A stretch of DNA of 14,937 nt from Rhizobiales bacterium UBA697 (GCA_002298965.1 DBMN01000229.1:1-14937); one strand, 5' to 3'; counted from the first letter of the stretch, positions 5,912 through 13,419 are shown. Made by a program: numbers and translations. Notes: generated by a model from the sequence alone, not told the origin.

Positions 5912-7357
5912 GTGCAAGACTTCGACCTCACCATTCGCGGCGGCCGCGTCGCCACCGCCGGTTCGCTGGTCGCCTGCGACCTCGGCATCCGCGACGGTCG
6001 CATCGTCGCCATCGCCGACCGGCTCGCCCCCGGCGCCCGCGACATCGACGCCACGGGCCGGCTGGTTCTGCCCGGCGGCGTCGACGGCCATTGCCATTTC
6101 GACCAACCAACCGGCGACGGCAGCCGCATGGCCGACGACTTCCTGTCGGGCACGCGGTCGGCGCTCTTCGGCGGCACGACGACGATCGTTCCCTTCGCGG
6201 CGCAGGTGCGCGGCGAGAGCCTGCGCGCCGCGGTCGACGACTACCATGCCCGCGCTGCGGGCAAGGCGATCGTCGACTACGCCTTCCATCTGATCGTCAC
6301 CGATCCGACCCCGGACGTGCTGGAGCGGGAGCTGCCGGCGCTGATCGCCGAGGGCTACACCTCGTTCAAGATCTACATGACCTACGACGATCTGAAGCTC
6401 TCCGATCGCCAGATCCTCGACGTGCTGTCGGTCGCCCGCGACCACGGCGCCATGGTCATGGTCCATGCCGAGAACGCCGACTGCATCGCCTGGCTCACCG
6501 ACCGGCTCGAGGCGGAGGGCAAGACGGCGCCGCTGTTCCATGCCGCCTCGCGGCCGAAGGTGATCGAGCGCGAGGCGACCCATCGCGCCATTTCCTTCTC
6601 CGAACTGGTCGACGTGCCGATCCTCGTCGTCCACGTCTCCGGCGCCGACGCGATGGAGGAGATCCGCCGCGCCCAGGCGCGCGGTCTGTCGCTCTATGCC
6701 GAGACCTGCCCGCAGTATCTCTTCCTCTCGGCCGACGACCTCGCCGCGCCCGGCTTCGAGGGGGCGAAGTGCATCTGCTCGCCGCCGCCGCGCGAGGCGG
6801 CCAATCAGGAGGTGATCTGGCAGGGCGTCGCCGACGGCGTCTTCGACGTGGTCTCCTCCGATCACGCCCCCTTCCGCTACGACGACCCCGCCGGCAAGAA
6901 GCTGAAGGGCGAGGACGCCTCGTTCCGCTGGGTGCCGAACGGCATTCCCGGCGTCGAGACGCGCCTGCCGCTGCTCTTCTCCGGCGTCGTCGACGGGCGG
7001 ATCGACCTCGACCGGTTCGTCGAGCTGACGGCGACCAATCCGGCGCGGATGTACGGCCTCTATCCGAGGAAGGGCGTCATCGCCGTCGGCTCGGACGCCG
7101 ACGTCGTGCTGTGGAACGCCGACGCCCCGCGCGCCATCACCAACGCCGATCTCCATCACGACTGCGACTACACGCCCTACGAGGGCATCGCGGTTCCGGC
7201 CTGGCCGGAGACGGTGATCTCGCGCGGCGACGTGGTGGCCGAGAAGGGCGCGCTCGTCGGCACCGCCGGCCGCGGGGTCTTCCTGCCCTGCGAACGCCCG
7301 GCCCCCGCCCGGCCGAAGACGATGCGCCGCCGCACCTTCGGCTTCCGCGCGGAGTGA
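5912..7357 (+). CDS. D-hydantoinase / dihydropyrimidinase
   Basis: A 481-residue cyclic amidohydrolase, near the family's usual length with a slightly extended basic tail. It opens five- or six-membered cyclic ureides to N-carbamoyl amino acids at a binuclear metal site. All ligands are visible: H60 and H62 in GGVDGHCHFD, bridging carbamylated Lys153 in SFKIYMTY (with Tyr158 as the substrate-gripping tyrosine), H185 in VMVHAEN, H241 in VVHVSG and Asp317 in SSDHAPF. Asn343 in VPNGIPGVETR and Ser290 match the substrate-backbone contacts. The start is GTG at 5912, placed by a strong GGAAGGAG (5897-5904) and by immediate onset of the family's first strand (FDLTIRGGRV). It is the last rightward gene of the cluster. 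Hydantoinase and dihydropyrimidinase cannot be separated by sequence. No beta-ureidopropionase or N-carbamoylase is nearby, so the amidase at the left edge may take that role. Confidence 0.95.
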   Translation: MQDFDLTIRGGRVATAGSLVACDLGIRDGRIVAIADRLAPGARDIDATGRLVLPGGVDGHCHFDQPTGDGSRMADDFLSGTRSALFGGTTTIVPFAAQVRGESLRAAVDDYHARAAGKAIVDYAFHLIVTDPTPDVLERELPALIAEGYTSFKIYMTYDDLKLSDRQILDVLSVARDHGAMVMVHAENADCIAWLTDRLEAEGKTAPLFHAASRPKVIEREATHRAISFSELVDVPILVVHVSGADAMEEIRRAQARGLSLYAETCPQYLFLSADDLAAPGFEGAKCICSPPPREAANQEVIWQGVADGVFDVVSSDHAPFRYDDPAGKKLKGEDASFRWVPNGIPGVETRLPLLFSGVVDGRIDLDRFVELTATNPARMYGLYPRKGVIAVGSDADVVLWNADAPRAITNADLHHDCDYTPYEGIAVPAWPETVISRGDVVAEKGALVGTAGRGVFLPCERPAPARPKTMRRRTFGFRAE

Positions 7358-7375
7358 GGCGATCGGCGGATCGGG

Positions 7376-7411
7376 GCGCGCTGGCCGGTCGACATCGACG
7401 GCCCGGCGCGT
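7376..7411. terminator. Imperfect GC-rich hairpin between convergent genes
   Basis: The 80-base convergent gap between the hydantoinase and glycosyltransferase stops holds an imperfect inverted repeat, CGCGCTGGCC-G-GTCG against CGACGGCC-CGGCGCG, with a 4-base ACAT loop. It could end transcription or block read-through from both sides. There is no T-run on either strand, so intrinsic termination is not supported. Confidence 0.3.
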
Positions 7412-7437
7412 CTCGTCGCTCCCCCTGTCGGCTCGCC

Positions 7438-8670
7438 TCAGGCGTCCGACGGGCGGCCGTCGTAGGGGAATTCGCCGCGCACCAGTTCACCGATGCGCCG
7501 GCGATAGTCCTCGCGGTCGTAGAGCGCGTCGATCGTCGCGCGCCAGGCGTCGCCGACGGCGCGGTAGCGCGCCTCGTCCTGCGAGAACGACCGGATCAGG
7601 CCGGGCAGGCGGGCGATCATGTCGTCGCCGTCGCGGAGCATGTTCTCGCGGGCGCCGAGGTCCTTCGAGGGGAAGAAGCGCTCCTCGAAGATCGCGAAGC
7701 TCAGGCCGCCCTGCTGGATCGGCTGGGAGAAATAGCCGTCGAAGCCTTCGCCGAAGGTGATCGAGAACATGCAGCGCGTCGCCAGATCCATGAACGTGTC
7801 GAAGGAGATGCCGCGGATCTCGCGCAGCTCGTAGTCGGGCAGCTCGCGCGCCAGCGCCGCCAGAACCGCCGCCTTGTGCGGCGCCGGGTCGGGCGAATGG
7901 ATGATCAGCTTCTCCTTCTCGGCGAAGGAGGCCGGCGGATAGGGCGAGAGGTCGGTGAAGGCCGGCAGCAGCATGGTCGGCAGACCCCAGCGCTCGGCGA
8001 CCTCACGGGTGAAATAGGCGTGATGGGCGACGCTCTGCGTCACCACCGGCGTCAGCGTCCGCAGCCGATCGACCGCCGCACGCGGCGGCATCAGGTCGAT
8101 GTTCTGGTTGAGGACGTGGATACGCAGGCGCGAGAGACCTGCGAGGAAACGCCGCTCGCGCGCCTCGAGACCGTCGACGAGGTCGGAGGCGACGAATTCC
8201 GGGATCACCAGCATGAGCTCCTCGAGCGCCCCGCAGCGCATCAGCTGGGGGAAGCGGAAGACGGTCTCGGCATTGGTGAAACGGGTGTTGCGGAAATGGG
8301 TGATCGGCGCCGCCTGAGGCCGCGTCACGACGACGACCTCGAAGCCGTGCGCGCGCTTCTGGCGGCGCAGCTCGGCGGCGATCGAGAACAGCGAATGGAT
8401 GCCGCCGTTCATCTCGTCGCGCTCGGGCACGACCACCGCGATCACCTTGCGGGCGGTCGCGAGTGCCGCCGGGAAGGCAGCGTCCTGGAGCAGGCGGGAG
8501 GCGACGGCGAGCTCGTAGGCGTGCGGGGTCGGCGGATCGGTGCGGTACCAGGCGCGGCCGGCGAGAAGCCTACGGGCGGTGGCGTCGCGCACCTGCCGGC
8601 GCCGCACCTTGTCGGCGACGAAGAGCGCCCGCAGCCCGGCGAGAAACCGCACGATCCGGTATTTCAGCAT
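7438..8670 (-). CDS. Putative glycosyltransferase, GT-B-like
   Basis: A 410-residue protein whose architecture resembles GT-B glycosyltransferases but which I cannot place in a numbered family. Residues 76-100 hold a first strand (VIAVVVP) then GGIHSLFSIAAEL, like the glycine-rich nucleotide-binding turn of GT4-type enzymes. EVVVVTRP (111-118) looks like the next strand. In the C-terminal half, EKLIIHSPDPAPHKAAVL (253-270) and a cluster around FGEGFDGYFSQPIQQGG (306-322) match the position of the donor-binding E-x7-E region, with Glu308 a likely key residue. There is no signal peptide; a hydrophobic, basic N-terminus (1-20) could touch the membrane. The ATG at 8670 follows GAGGGGAC. It is the last gene of the leftward sugar-modification set, 91 bases after the aminotransferase stop. 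It probably transfers the modified sugar made by its neighbours; the acceptor is not evident. Confidence 0.65.
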   Translation of the reverse strand: MLKYRIVRFLAGLRALFVADKVRRRQVRDATARRLLAGRAWYRTDPPTPHAYELAVASRLLQDAAFPAALATARKVIAVVVPERDEMNGGIHSLFSIAAELRRQKRAHGFEVVVVTRPQAAPITHFRNTRFTNAETVFRFPQLMRCGALEELMLVIPEFVASDLVDGLEARERRFLAGLSRLRIHVLNQNIDLMPPRAAVDRLRTLTPVVTQSVAHHAYFTREVAERWGLPTMLLPAFTDLSPYPPASFAEKEKLIIHSPDPAPHKAAVLAALARELPDYELREIRGISFDTFMDLATRCMFSITFGEGFDGYFSQPIQQGGLSFAIFEERFFPSKDLGARENMLRDGDDMIARLPGLIRSFSQDEARYRAVGDAWRATIDALYDREDYRRRIGELVRGEFPYDGRPSDA

Positions 8671-8735
8671 GCCGTCCCCTCGAGATGCGCCCCGTCGGCT
8701 CCGCGCCGCGCGGCACCATGCCATGGCCGGCGCCG

Positions 8736-8751
8736 GGGCGGGAGTCCGCCC
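8736..8751. repeat. Intercistronic hairpin between aminotransferase and glycosyltransferase
   Basis: Perfect 6-base arms GGGCGG and CCGCCC surround a GAGT spacer, about 10 bases past the aminotransferase stop on the leftward transcript. No T-run follows. It may tune read-through or stabilise the upstream message. It may also be chance in GC-rich DNA. Confidence 0.3.
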
Positions 8752-8761
8752 GCGTTCGGGC

Positions 8762-9883
8762 TCAGCCGACCTCGCCGCGGAACACCTTTTCGATGTCGGC
8801 GACGTCCTCCGCCTCGACGCCGGAGTGGAACGGCAGGCAGAGGACCCGGCGCTTGACCGTCTCGACATGGGCGACGTTGCGCGTCGTGACGATCGGCCGG
8901 CCACGGTAGGGCTCGAAATCGGTGCAGATCGGGTGGAAATACTTCCGGGCGTAGATGCCGATCCGCTTCAGCGCGTCGTAGAGGTCGTCGCGGCTGCGGC
9001 CGAAGACGGTCTCGTCGACGACGATCGGGAAATACTGCTCGGAATGGACGACGCCCGGCTGCTCGGGCGGAAGGCCGATGCCCGGCAGGTCGGCGAGGAA
9101 GCCGCAATAGGTCGCCCGGAGGCGGCGACGCTCGGCCTGTTCGGCCTCGACCAGCGGCAGGTTGAGCAGGCCGACGATCGCCTGGAGCTCGTTCATCTTG
9201 CCGTTGATACCGACCGAGACGACCTCCTCCTCGTTCTTGATGCCGAAGTTGCGCAGGAAATAGATCGTCTCGGCATCGGCGCTGCGACCGGTCGTGATCA
9301 TGCCGCCTTCCAGCGTGTGGAAGAGCTTGGTGGCGTGGAAGGAGAAGACCGAGGCGTCGCCGAAGGTGCCGATGCCGCGTCCGTTCACCGTCGTGCCGAA
9401 GACATGGGCCGAATCGTAGATCAGCCGCAGGCCGTGGCGGGTGGCGATCGCCTGCAGCGCGTCGAGATCGCAGACCGTGCCGTAGACGTGGACGGCGAGG
9501 ATGGCCGAGGTCTTGTCGGTGATCGCCTTCTCGACGGCGTCGGGCGAGAGCGTCAGCGTCTCGGGGTCGACGTCGGCGAAGACCGGCTCGAGTCCGTTCC
9601 AGGTGATGGCATGGGCGGTCGCCGCGAAGGTCAGCGGCGTGGTGATCACCTCGCTGCCGGGCGGCAGGTCGAACATCTTCAGCGCGGCGAGCAGCGCGAT
9701 CGTGCCGTTGTTGAAGAGCATCGCGGTCGACACGCCGAGCCGGTCGGCCAGCGCCGCCTCGAGCCGCTGGTGGAACGGGCCGCCGTTCGACAGGATGCGG
9801 CTCTTCCAGACCTCGCTCGCCATGCGCTGGAAGTCGCCTTCGTCGGGCATGATCGGTCGGGCGACGTAGAGGGGCCTCGGCAT
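8762..9883 (-). CDS. DegT/DnrJ/EryC1 (VioA-like) nucleotide-sugar aminotransferase
   Basis: A 373-residue PLP-dependent enzyme that transfers an amino group, usually from glutamate, to a keto-deoxysugar nucleotide. Landmarks: RILSNGGPFHQRLE (29-42), FNNGTIALLAALK with the phosphate-gripping Gly-Thr (60-61), EVITTPLTFAATAHAITWNG (78-97), LIYDSAH with PLP-contacting Asp157, and SFHATKLFHTLEGG with the Schiff-base Lys186. HATK and VHVYG with Cys138 in TVCDLDAL resemble VioA/FdtB-type enzymes acting on dTDP-4-keto- or 3-keto-6-deoxysugars, but regiochemistry cannot be read. The ATG at 9883 has AGGAA about 9 bases upstream. It lies 63 bases after the ATP-grasp gene. The sugar dehydrogenase two genes upstream could supply the keto substrate and the ATP-grasp enzyme could acylate the new amine. 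Confidence 0.93.
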   Translation of the reverse strand: MPRPLYVARPIMPDEGDFQRMASEVWKSRILSNGGPFHQRLEAALADRLGVSTAMLFNNGTIALLAALKMFDLPPGSEVITTPLTFAATAHAITWNGLEPVFADVDPETLTLSPDAVEKAITDKTSAILAVHVYGTVCDLDALQAIATRHGLRLIYDSAHVFGTTVNGRGIGTFGDASVFSFHATKLFHTLEGGMITTGRSADAETIYFLRNFGIKNEEEVVSVGINGKMNELQAIVGLLNLPLVEAEQAERRRLRATYCGFLADLPGIGLPPEQPGVVHSEQYFPIVVDETVFGRSRDDLYDALKRIGIYARKYFHPICTDFEPYRGRPIVTTRNVAHVETVKRRVLCLPFHSGVEAEDVADIEKVFRGEVG

Positions 9884-9946
9884 GGTGGCGGTTCCTGCAT
9901 TCGCGGCCCTGCGGCCGGCGCGAAGGTGAGCGGTCGCGTCGCCCCG

Positions 9947-11086
9947 TCAGAGCGGGCGATAGACGCGCCGCTCGAGAAACAGTCGATAGGCCTCGTCGCG
10001 GCTCGCCTCGTCGGTCGGCTCGACGAAGAGGACACCGATGCGACCGGCATGACCCGGCGCCAGCGGTTCGCCCAGTCCCTGGAGCGCGAAGAAGGCGCGC
10101 ACCGGAAGGAGGTGGTCGAAGCCGAGGCCGGAATAGATGCGGGCCTCGGGCGAGGTCACGGTGTGACGCAGCACCGGGCGGCGCTCGGTCGCGGCGGCGG
10201 CGAGCGATTCGCCGAGGAAGTGCGACGCGTATTTCGCGGCGTGGCGGTAGCCGGTCGAATATTCGATCAGCAGCGCGTAGAGGTCGCCCGGGCAGCGCCG
10301 GGTGATCTCTACGATGGAGACGCGCTCGCCGTCCCACAGGAACTGCAGATGGACGAGACCGTCGACCAGCCCCAGCGCCTCGGCGATGCGGTCGACCGCG
10401 GTCGCGAGCTGGGCGCGCGCCGCCTCGGGCATGTCGAAGACGACGTGGCTGGTGTCGACGGCATAGGGGTCGACCGACGAGCCCTCGATCACGAAGGTGC
10501 CTTCGACGGCGCGGCGGTCTTCGATGAAGACCGACCAGCTGTGCAGCTGTCCGGTGACGAAGGGTTCGATCAGCAGGCGGCCGGTCGGGCTCGCCGCCGT
10601 GGCGCGGTCGATCGCATCGCGGCTCGCCTGCCGATCGGCGGCGTCGAAGACCGAGATGCCGCGGCCGCTGAAGGCATCGACCGGCTTGCAGATGAAGCGC
10701 CCGGTGGCAGGCAGCTTCGCCGGATCGATCGCCCGCGGCGCCGGCAGGTCGAGATCGGCGCAGAGGGCGCGGAACGAGGCCTTGTCGGCGAGGACGTGAT
10801 TGGCGTCGGCGCGATCGAGCCGGCCGTCGCCGCCGGCGATCGCCACGCAGGTGGCGATCGAGACGTCGGTGCAGCCGGGCACCAGGCGGTCGATGCCGAG
10901 GCGTTCCGCATGGGCGGCGACCGCCGAGACGTCGGAGTAGTCCTGTTCGATCCAGCGCTCGCCGGCCTCGCGGGCGATGGCGTCGCGGGCGCGGTTGCCC
11001 ATCACCCAGACGTCGTGGCCGCGTTCGACGAGGTGGCGGAAGATCGGCAGGGCCGAGAAGCCGGTGTCGACGAGCAGGACCTTCAT
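9947..11086 (-). CDS. ATP-grasp family ligase (polysaccharide-cluster type)
   Basis: A 379-residue protein with a Rossmann-like preATP-grasp domain (MKVLLVDTGFSALPIFRHL), a subdomain from about 100 and the ATP-grasp core at about 110-270. Likely ATP contacts are Lys102 (ADKASFR), Lys134 in FICKPVDAFSGRGI (132-144), and Glu174 with adjacent residues in LLIEPFVTGQ. The metal-binding strand is VSIVEITRRCPGDLY (257-270ish), with Glu260. The familiar E-x-N Asn is Thr262, which seems typical of this subgroup rather than a defect. These enzymes activate a carboxylate as acyl phosphate and join it to an amine or thiol. The stop side is 63 bases from the aminotransferase; the start overlaps the dehydrogenase stop by 4 bases (ATGA). 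The neighbours suggest it attaches an amino acid or other acid to the amino sugar. Substrates are not known. Confidence 0.88.
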   Translation of the reverse strand: MKVLLVDTGFSALPIFRHLVERGHDVWVMGNRARDAIAREAGERWIEQDYSDVSAVAAHAERLGIDRLVPGCTDVSIATCVAIAGGDGRLDRADANHVLADKASFRALCADLDLPAPRAIDPAKLPATGRFICKPVDAFSGRGISVFDAADRQASRDAIDRATAASPTGRLLIEPFVTGQLHSWSVFIEDRRAVEGTFVIEGSSVDPYAVDTSHVVFDMPEAARAQLATAVDRIAEALGLVDGLVHLQFLWDGERVSIVEITRRCPGDLYALLIEYSTGYRHAAKYASHFLGESLAAAATERRPVLRHTVTSPEARIYSGLGFDHLLPVRAFFALQGLGEPLAPGHAGRIGVLFVEPTDEASRDEAYRLFLERRVYRPL

Positions 11087-12162
11087 GACCGCACCGTCTC
11101 CGCCGCGCCGTCGTCGACCGAGGCGATCGCGACCGTCGCGCCGGTGGCGATCGAGCGGCGGATGGCGTTGACGACGCGCAGGTTGTTCCAGCCGTCGCGG
11201 GCGGTGACGCGCGGCGTCGCGCCGTCGGCGATCACCGCGACGAAATGGTCGAGCTGCGCCTCGAGCGGGTCGCGGCGGCGGAAGTCGATCCGGCCGTGCT
11301 CGAAGGGCTTCCACCACGAGCTGCCCTCGGCCGAGGCGTAGCTGCGCGTGCGCATCGAGGGGAAATCGAGCGATCCGCGGGTGCCGGCGAAGTGCCAGCA
11401 GTTCTCTTGCGGAAAATGGGGATAGGACGGGTTCTCGCCCGAGGTCATCTCCCAGCTCTTCGAGCTCGCCGCGGTGTCGGACAACAGGAAGGTGCCGAGC
11501 GCGCCGCTCTCGAAGCCGAAGGTCATCGCCACCGTGTCCTCGACCTCGTAGCCGCGAGTGCGCTGCGAGGCGACCGCCGAGACCTTCTCGATCTCGCCGG
11601 CGAAGTGCCGCATCAGGCCGATCTCGTGGATCAGGTTGATCAGGATCGGGCCGCCGCCGATCTTCGTCCGCCAGGGTCCGTCGAGGAAATACTGGGCGGG
11701 CTTGTAGAACAGCGCCGAGCCGGTCAGCGCCACCATGTCGCCGAAGGCGTCGCTGTGGAGGAAACCGTCGGCCGCCGCGAGCAGCGGGCTGTAGGTGCGG
11801 TGATGGCCGACCAGGATCGGCACGCCGGCCGCCTCGGCGGCTTCCGTCAGCCGCCGCCCCTCGTCGAGCCGGTCGGTGATCGGCTTCTCGACCAGCGTCG
11901 GGATGCGCCGGTCGATGCAGGTCATCGCCTGGGCGAAGTGGAACTCGTTGGGCGAGGAGACGATGGCGCCGTCGATCGTCTCGGCGGCGAGGGCGGCCTC
12001 GACGCTCGCATAGAGCGGCGTCTCGTGGGCACGGGCGAAGGCGAGGTTTTCCTCGCTCGTCGGCGCGACCACGGCGGCGAGGCGGCATCGCGGATGGGCG
12101 CGGACCAGACGGGCATGCTGCGTGCCGATCAGTCCGGGCCCGGAGAGCAGGATGGAGATCAT
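11083..12162 (-). CDS. Gfo/Idh/MocA family NAD(P)-dependent sugar oxidoreductase
   Basis: A 359-residue two-domain dehydrogenase. The N-terminal Rossmann fold starts at once with ISILLSGPGLIG (GxGxxG at 8-13). Other family marks are IVSSPNEFH (67-75), VEKPITDRLDEG with the conserved Lys93 (91-102), and GHHRTYSP (119-126). GGGPILINLIHEIGLMRHF matches the catalytic helix with a histidine that normally helps deprotonate the sugar hydroxyl. The C-terminal half is the alpha/beta substrate domain. The ATG at 12162 is chosen because the nucleotide-binding strand begins there. An in-frame GTG at 12213 would add 17 residues and falls within a perfect hairpin, but neither start has a strong ribosome site. 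It likely oxidises a nucleotide sugar (C3 or C4) to feed the downstream aminotransferase. Confidence 0.92.
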   Translation of the reverse strand: MISILLSGPGLIGTQHARLVRAHPRCRLAAVVAPTSEENLAFARAHETPLYASVEAALAAETIDGAIVSSPNEFHFAQAMTCIDRRIPTLVEKPITDRLDEGRRLTEAAEAAGVPILVGHHRTYSPLLAAADGFLHSDAFGDMVALTGSALFYKPAQYFLDGPWRTKIGGGPILINLIHEIGLMRHFAGEIEKVSAVASQRTRGYEVEDTVAMTFGFESGALGTFLLSDTAASSKSWEMTSGENPSYPHFPQENCWHFAGTRGSLDFPSMRTRSYASAEGSSWWKPFEHGRIDFRRRDPLEAQLDHFVAVIADGATPRVTARDGWNNLRVVNAIRRSIATGATVAIASVDDGAAETVRS

Positions 12163-12192
12163 GTCGTCGTCGACCGAGCGTGTAGGCACCGA

Positions 12193-12220
12193 CCCTCCGG
12201 CGGCCTGGGCCACCGGAGGG
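12193..12220. repeat. Perfect 8-base inverted repeat upstream of the oxidoreductase gene
   Basis: CCCTCCGG and CCGGAGGG arms surround a 12-base loop, within the 156-base gap (12163-12318) between the FkbM stop and the oxidoreductase start. The transcript would form a strong GC hairpin 31 bases before the chosen start codon. No T-run follows it leftward. It could be a processing or attenuation element, or a protein site. The rest of this gap shows nothing I recognise. Confidence 0.5.
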
Positions 12221-12318
12221 CGGGCAATTCGAGAAGCCCACTTGCTACATCCCGGGGTGCCGCTTGTCGAGGTCGGGGGCCCGCACGGCCCCGCGGCGCG
12301 CCGCCGCCGGCCGTCGCC

Positions 12319-13419
12319 TCAGGCCTTCTTCGGCACGAAATACATCACCGTCTCCGACCAGCCCTCGGTGTAGTGGCGCAGGTGGAGGTCGTAGTCGACG
12401 CCGAGCGACAGGACGTATTCCGGGATCTCCCAGAAATCCGAGGCGCGGTGATAGACGGCGATCGCCAGGATCGGCCGGTCGGCGGCGATGTGGCCGGCGG
12501 CACCCTTCAGCGCCGGGATCTCCCAGCCCTCGAGGTCCATCTTGACGAAGGAGACCGGCTCTTCGACGGCGGCGTCGAGCGTCGTCACGTCGATGAAGGA
12601 CGAGCCTTCGTCCGATACCGCGCTCGCCGATCCGGCGTCGGAGGAGAAGGCGAGGCGCCCGGCGGTGTCGGAGACGCCGAGCGGCACGAAGCGGATGTCG
12701 CGCACGCCGGCGAGCCGCGCCTGGGCGGCGGCATGGTTCTCGGCCGAGGGCTCGAACAGATGGACGCGGGCGTAGTCGGGATGGCGGCGGACGAACTCCT
12801 CCGTCGTGTCGCCGTCGAAGCCGCCGCAGTCGACGAAGACCGCCCCGGCGGCGGGCGCGGCGAAGGGTTCGAAATACTGGTCGCGCAGCGCGACGCGGAA
12901 GCCCTCCATCAGGGCGATGTCGGCGGTCAGGCGATAGGCGACGAGCGTGTCGAAGATCCGGATCGATTCCGCGTCGGCGAGCCGGGCGCGGACGGCGCTC
13001 CAGCGCGCCGTGTGCGCGGCGAAGGCCTCGCGCGCCTCCGCCACGAAGGCGGGCAGCGGCAGGTCGGAGGCCGGATCGCGCGTGAGGTCGGCATAGGCGA
13101 GGATCCGCGCCTCGGGGATCGCCTCGAGCCGGCGGCGGGCCGAGATCGGGCTGATCGAGGTCGAGGCGTTGATCACGGTCGCGCCGCGCGGGACGTCCTC
13201 GGTGCGCACCTCGGGCGTGCCGTTCCAGGTCGATCCGGGGGCGGCGAAGTCGTTGACGATGCCGGCGACGGGATGGCGCGCGATCAGCGCCGCGGCCTCC
13301 GGGTTGCGCCCCATGACGTAGAGCGGCCCGTCCCGCAGGGCGCTGTCGACGGCGTGCGGCGCGGCGCGGCCGGTGAATTCGGCGATCGTCTCTCGTACGA
13401 ACCGCGCTGCATCGAACAT
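12319..13419 (-). CDS. FkbM family SAM-dependent methyltransferase with N-terminal extension
   Basis: A 366-residue protein, first gene of the leftward sugar set. The FkbM-type methyltransferase domain occupies about 190-366: SAM-binding motif I is VFVDCGGFDGD (194-204), the acidic ribose contact is Glu223 in HLFEPS, and the family's MDLEGWE block is at 294-300, followed by RPILAIAVYH. Family members O-methylate sugars or hydroxylated acids. Residues 1-190 form a separate, well-ordered region with a Rossmann-like start (GPLYVMGRNPEAAALI, 31-46) and WNGTPEVRTEDVPRGATVINAST, which I do not recognise by name. The ATG at 13419 has AGGAG 9 bases upstream, so longer in-frame starts are unlikely. 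It may methylate the sugar made by its neighbours, or use the extension to recognise a carrier. Confidence 0.87.
   Translation of the reverse strand: MFDAARFVRETIAEFTGRAAPHAVDSALRDGPLYVMGRNPEAAALIARHPVAGIVNDFAAPGSTWNGTPEVRTEDVPRGATVINASTSISPISARRRLEAIPEARILAYADLTRDPASDLPLPAFVAEAREAFAAHTARWSAVRARLADAESIRIFDTLVAYRLTADIALMEGFRVALRDQYFEPFAAPAAGAVFVDCGGFDGDTTEEFVRRHPDYARVHLFEPSAENHAAAQARLAGVRDIRFVPLGVSDTAGRLAFSSDAGSASAVSDEGSSFIDVTTLDAAVEEPVSFVKMDLEGWEIPALKGAAGHIAADRPILAIAVYHRASDFWEIPEYVLSLGVDYDLHLRHYTEGWSETVMYFVPKKA

Noticed and set aside
5855..7159. A 434-codon leftward open frame opposite the hydantoinase
   Set aside because: The opposite strand encodes a hydantoinase with all its active-site residues; this frame is its antisense reflection.
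6091..8856. A 921-codon rightward open frame across hydantoinase and glycosyltransferase
   Set aside because: It crosses two real genes of opposite orientation out of frame, is Arg-rich and has no recognisable motif.
9884..9946. GC-rich imperfect repeat in the gap between ATP-grasp and aminotransferase genes
   Set aside because: Arms need several mismatches and bulges; not distinguishable from background in such GC-rich DNA.
8540..11341. A 933-codon rightward open frame opposite the aminotransferase and ATP-grasp genes
   Set aside because: Low-complexity Arg/Ala/Asp/Glu-rich translation with no domain. It mirrors the codon pattern of well-identified leftward genes, as expected in GC-rich DNA.
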